DNA of 8,650 nt from Crocinitomix sp. (GTDB taxonomy: Bacteria; Bacteroidota; Bacteroidia; Flavobacteriales_D; Crocinitomicaceae): positions 1-8,650 of the forward strand of contig JADZFJ010000417.1 of the NCBI GenBank assembly GCA_020849935.1, in the 5' to 3' direction. Below the pieces are notes generated by a model that saw nothing but the letters and a program-made list of their open reading frames with translations, made no database searches and was not told the origin of the DNA. Below are positions 7,371 to 8,650 of this stretch, piece by piece. Within the stretch, counting starts at the first letter, position 1; each line of letters begins with the position of its first letter. A program made the translations under genes and the position numbers.

Positions 7371-7423
7371 GCTTTCTACGTGAGTCTGAGCTCAGCTCAA
7401 GTGAGCGGAGAAAGTAAAAAAGT
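7363..7423. repeat. 15-base inverted repeat overlapping the terminator T-tract
   Basis: ACTTTTTTGCTTTCT (7363-7377) is complementary to AGAAAGTAAAAAAGT (7409-7423) at 14 of 15 positions, and the odd pair is a G-U wobble in plus-strand RNA. The 31-base interior holds the palindrome CTGAGCTCAG (7386-7395) and GCTCA/TGAGC (7395-7406). The left arm begins inside the terminator stem and includes its whole T-tract, so the two hairpins cannot form fully together. Confidence 0.7.
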
Positions 7424-7426
7424 ACG

Positions 7427-7448
7427 AAATCTCAATTCATTGAGATTT
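7427..7448. repeat. Perfect 9-bp hairpin AAATCTCAA-TTCA-TTGAGATTT
   Basis: The arms 7427-7435 and 7440-7448 are exactly complementary around a four-base loop. There is no T-run after it, so it is not an ordinary terminator on the plus strand. The decamer AATCTCAATT within it (7428-7437) recurs at 7547-7556, and with one change at 7628-7637, linking it to the nearby tandem duplication. Confidence 0.6.
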
Positions 7449-7530
7449 GGACTTTATGCTTGGGTAACAACCCCAACGGAAGGATCATGAGCCCTGCGAA
7501 TAATCCAAGGTCAATCGAGGTTCATTTGAA

Positions 7531-7674
7531 TTTCAATACTACTTTCAATCTCAATTAAGGAATAGCGTGCAGCAAATATTCCGTACTAAAATTGTCATGA
7601 ATCCCATCGCATTCCAATTCTACCTTCAATCTCAGTTAAGGAGTAGCGTGCAGCATATATTCTGTACTAAAATT
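7531..7674 (+). repeat. Imperfect tandem duplication, period 81 bases
   Basis: Bases 7531-7593 and 7612-7674 align without gaps and match at 56 of 63 positions, including a shared AGCGTGCAGCA block and an identical GTACTAAAATT end. The 18 bases between the copies do not clearly match anything flanking. The period is a multiple of three and the frame at 7504-7785 stays open, but most differences are amino acid changing (five of seven), which does not argue for protein selection. Confidence 0.85.
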
Positions 7675-7760
7675 TTCGCTGCGAATCATGTCATCCTACG
7701 CCCATCCAAAATCTTGGCGATATGCATGGCCAACTTGCTTTTAAGAACGAAAGCTGGATC

Positions 7761-7777
7761 AGGCATATGCAATGCCT
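7761..7777. repeat. Small palindrome AGGCAT-ATGCA-ATGCCT
   Basis: A perfect 6-bp stem (7761-7766 with 7772-7777) encloses a five-base loop. It lies close to the right edge of the less AT-rich block, where the sequence turns AT-rich. Its position could mark the border of a short noncoding repeat element, but no second copy is visible in the window. Confidence 0.4.
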
Positions 7778-7858
7778 ACGAATAAAATTATTCACGTATA
7801 TTACAAATGCAACCTGTAAACACGTACAAAATACGGTATACTGTTTTGATATGAAATG

Positions 7859-7881
7859 GTAAATAATTTAAGTAAATAATT
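7859..7881 (+). repeat. Direct repeat GTAAATAATT, period 13
   Basis: GTAAATAATT occurs at 7859-7868 and again at 7872-7881, in the AT-rich leader about 75 bases before the last gene. It could be part of an upstream promoter element or chance in AT-rich DNA. Confidence 0.35.
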
Positions 7882-7954
7882 AACTTCGTTCATTAATAAG
7901 TTATACAATATTCCGAATTATCACAATTTATTTAAATCCAATCTATCATCTCGA

Positions 7955-8650
7955 ATGAAAAATATTCTCATTTTGTTTTTTCTCATCACCTCTATCCGAG
8001 TTAATGCCTCGATTACGATGGAAACTCTTGTTTCAATTGAAGACGACATTTACGACATTCAGTACATTAGTGTGTTGTCCTTTCATAATGATTCTTTACA
8101 AAGTACTCTTTTGACCAGCAATTTCGGTAATGTTCTCAACGGACCCAATGGACTTTATCGACCCAATTTAGATTTATTTTTAGACGGAAGTGGACTATTA
8201 AATATAGGCGTAAACAAATTGATAATAACCCTATCAACAATGACAGGTGTTTACAAAGACACATTTGATGTCAATATTGATAGCAATGTCTCGAGAGTTG
8301 AAGTTAAATGTTTAATTGGAAAATCGACAAACTCAATTTCCTATGTAAAAGATTTCACGGTGAAAAGGATTGTTAATAATCCATCAGGAATTGTGCTTTT
8401 ACCTAAAATGCTTGCGATGGATACACCACTAGATATTTTGATTTGTAATCATACGAGTGACACCATATATGGAAATTCAAATGGAAATCATTTTGTGGCC
8501 GAATTAAAAATGAAAAAAGGATTAGGTTACGGAATGTATGACTTCTTTAGACCTTGTGTGCCAAAGGGACGTACAGTTCCATTATTTCCAAGCGACTCAA
8601 CGAGATTACAGGTTAATGACGAAAAGAATTGTACAAACATTGCTATTGAC
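7955..8650 (+). CDS. Hypothetical secreted protein (3' end outside window)
   Basis: The frame runs from ATG at 7955 to the window end without a stop, giving 232 residues, so it is 3'-partial. The N-terminus is a clear signal peptide: MKN, then a hydrophobic stretch of Ile/Leu/Phe (about residues 4-13), and a likely signal peptidase I site after V-N-A at about residue 18. There is no lipobox Cys, so a lipoprotein is unlikely. The mature part shows alternating hydrophobic/polar strands and little helix, suggesting beta-sandwich folds. One region near residues 165-185 (H-T-S-D-T-I-Y-G ... N-H-F-V-A-E-L) looks like a short Ig-like beta domain. Four Cys lie at about residues 119, 164, 201 and 226. 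The start has no Shine-Dalgarno site, as is usual in Bacteroidetes, and ATG 7955 is supported by the signal peptide. I do not recognise the family and infer only export across the inner membrane. It is separated from the tRNA by about 620 bases and is probably an independent unit. Confidence 0.85.
   Translation, partial: MKNILILFFLITSIRVNASITMETLVSIEDDIYDIQYISVLSFHNDSLQSTLLTSNFGNVLNGPNGLYRPNLDLFLDGSGLLNIGVNKLIITLSTMTGVYKDTFDVNIDSNVSRVEVKCLIGKSTNSISYVKDFTVKRIVNNPSGIVLLPKMLAMDTPLDILICNHTSDTIYGNSNGNHFVAELKMKKGLGYGMYDFFRPCVPKGRTVPLFPSDSTRLQVNDEKNCTNIAID

Larger units (their letters stand above)
7371..7954. other. Long intergenic region without a convincing gene, rich in small repeats and dyads
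   Basis: No reading frame here has a recognisable protein. In order it contains the rest of the terminator-overlapping inverted repeat, a perfect 9-bp hairpin (7427-7448), a small hairpin (7460-7476), an 81-base-period duplication (7531-7674), dyads TTGGC/GCCAA (7714-7733) and AGGCAT/ATGCCT (7761-7777), and then an AT-rich leader (about 7781-7954) before the next gene. The part at about 7440-7780 is visibly less AT-rich than the leader, as if of different origin. The frame 7567-7785 is open for 72 codons but begins inside the duplication and looks incidental. I found no confident -7/-33 promoter for the downstream gene. Confidence 0.6.

Noticed and set aside
7460..7477. Integron attC-like core around CCCCAAC
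   Set aside because: The flanking R-box and L-box pattern of an attC site is missing; only a small hairpin remains.
7567..7785. 72-codon plus-strand ORF after the tRNA
   Set aside because: It starts with GTG inside a tandem duplication, has mostly nonsynonymous differences between copies and no recognisable product; kept only as a note on the noncoding block.
7838..7849. TA-CTG-TTTTG as -7 box for the last gene
   Set aside because: The spacing within the element is wrong for TAnnTTTG, and it lies more than 100 bases from the start codon without a fitting -33 element.

Overview
The window looks like a chromosomal stretch of a Bacteroidetes (Bacteroidota) genome, most likely order Flavobacteriales. 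The evidence is low GC, starts without Shine-Dalgarno sites, a Bacteroidetes-type -7 box (TAnnTTTG) in front of the tRNA, a flavobacterial-looking ClpS, and the architecture of the giant first gene. The family assignment is inference.

Layout. (1) Bases 1-6891, about 80% of the window, are the 3' part of one giant gene. It enters the window already open, with no credible start inside. In order it encodes a small beta-type domain, a very long Glu/Lys-rich helical region containing at least eight tandem repeats of about 98 residues, a second helical repeat block, and four SPOR-like domains. The first two SPOR-like domains are separated by a perfect Asn-Asn-Thr repeat linker. (2) clpS follows after 10 bases on the same strand and is probably co-transcribed. 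(3) An independently promoted tRNA-Arg(ACG) gene comes next, ended by a strong hairpin terminator. This tRNA departs from consensus at elbow positions 19, 20 and 56, and the 19/56 change is compensatory. (4) About 620 bases without a convincing gene contain an inverted repeat that overlaps the terminator, a perfect 9-bp hairpin, an 81-base-period tandem duplication and further small dyads. (5) From 7955 to the window end runs the 5' part of a predicted secreted protein of unknown function.

How it fits together. The giant protein is probably an envelope component: SPOR domains classically bind peptidoglycan, and the long repeats could act as a spacer or tether. ClpS delivers N-degron substrates to ClpAP, and its adjacency to the giant gene is a genomic observation without a known functional link. 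I see no transposase, integrase, CRISPR array, toxin-antitoxin pair or defence gene. The most unusual items are the repeat architecture of the giant protein, the NNT linker, the covaried tRNA elbow pair and the structured noncoding region after the tRNA.
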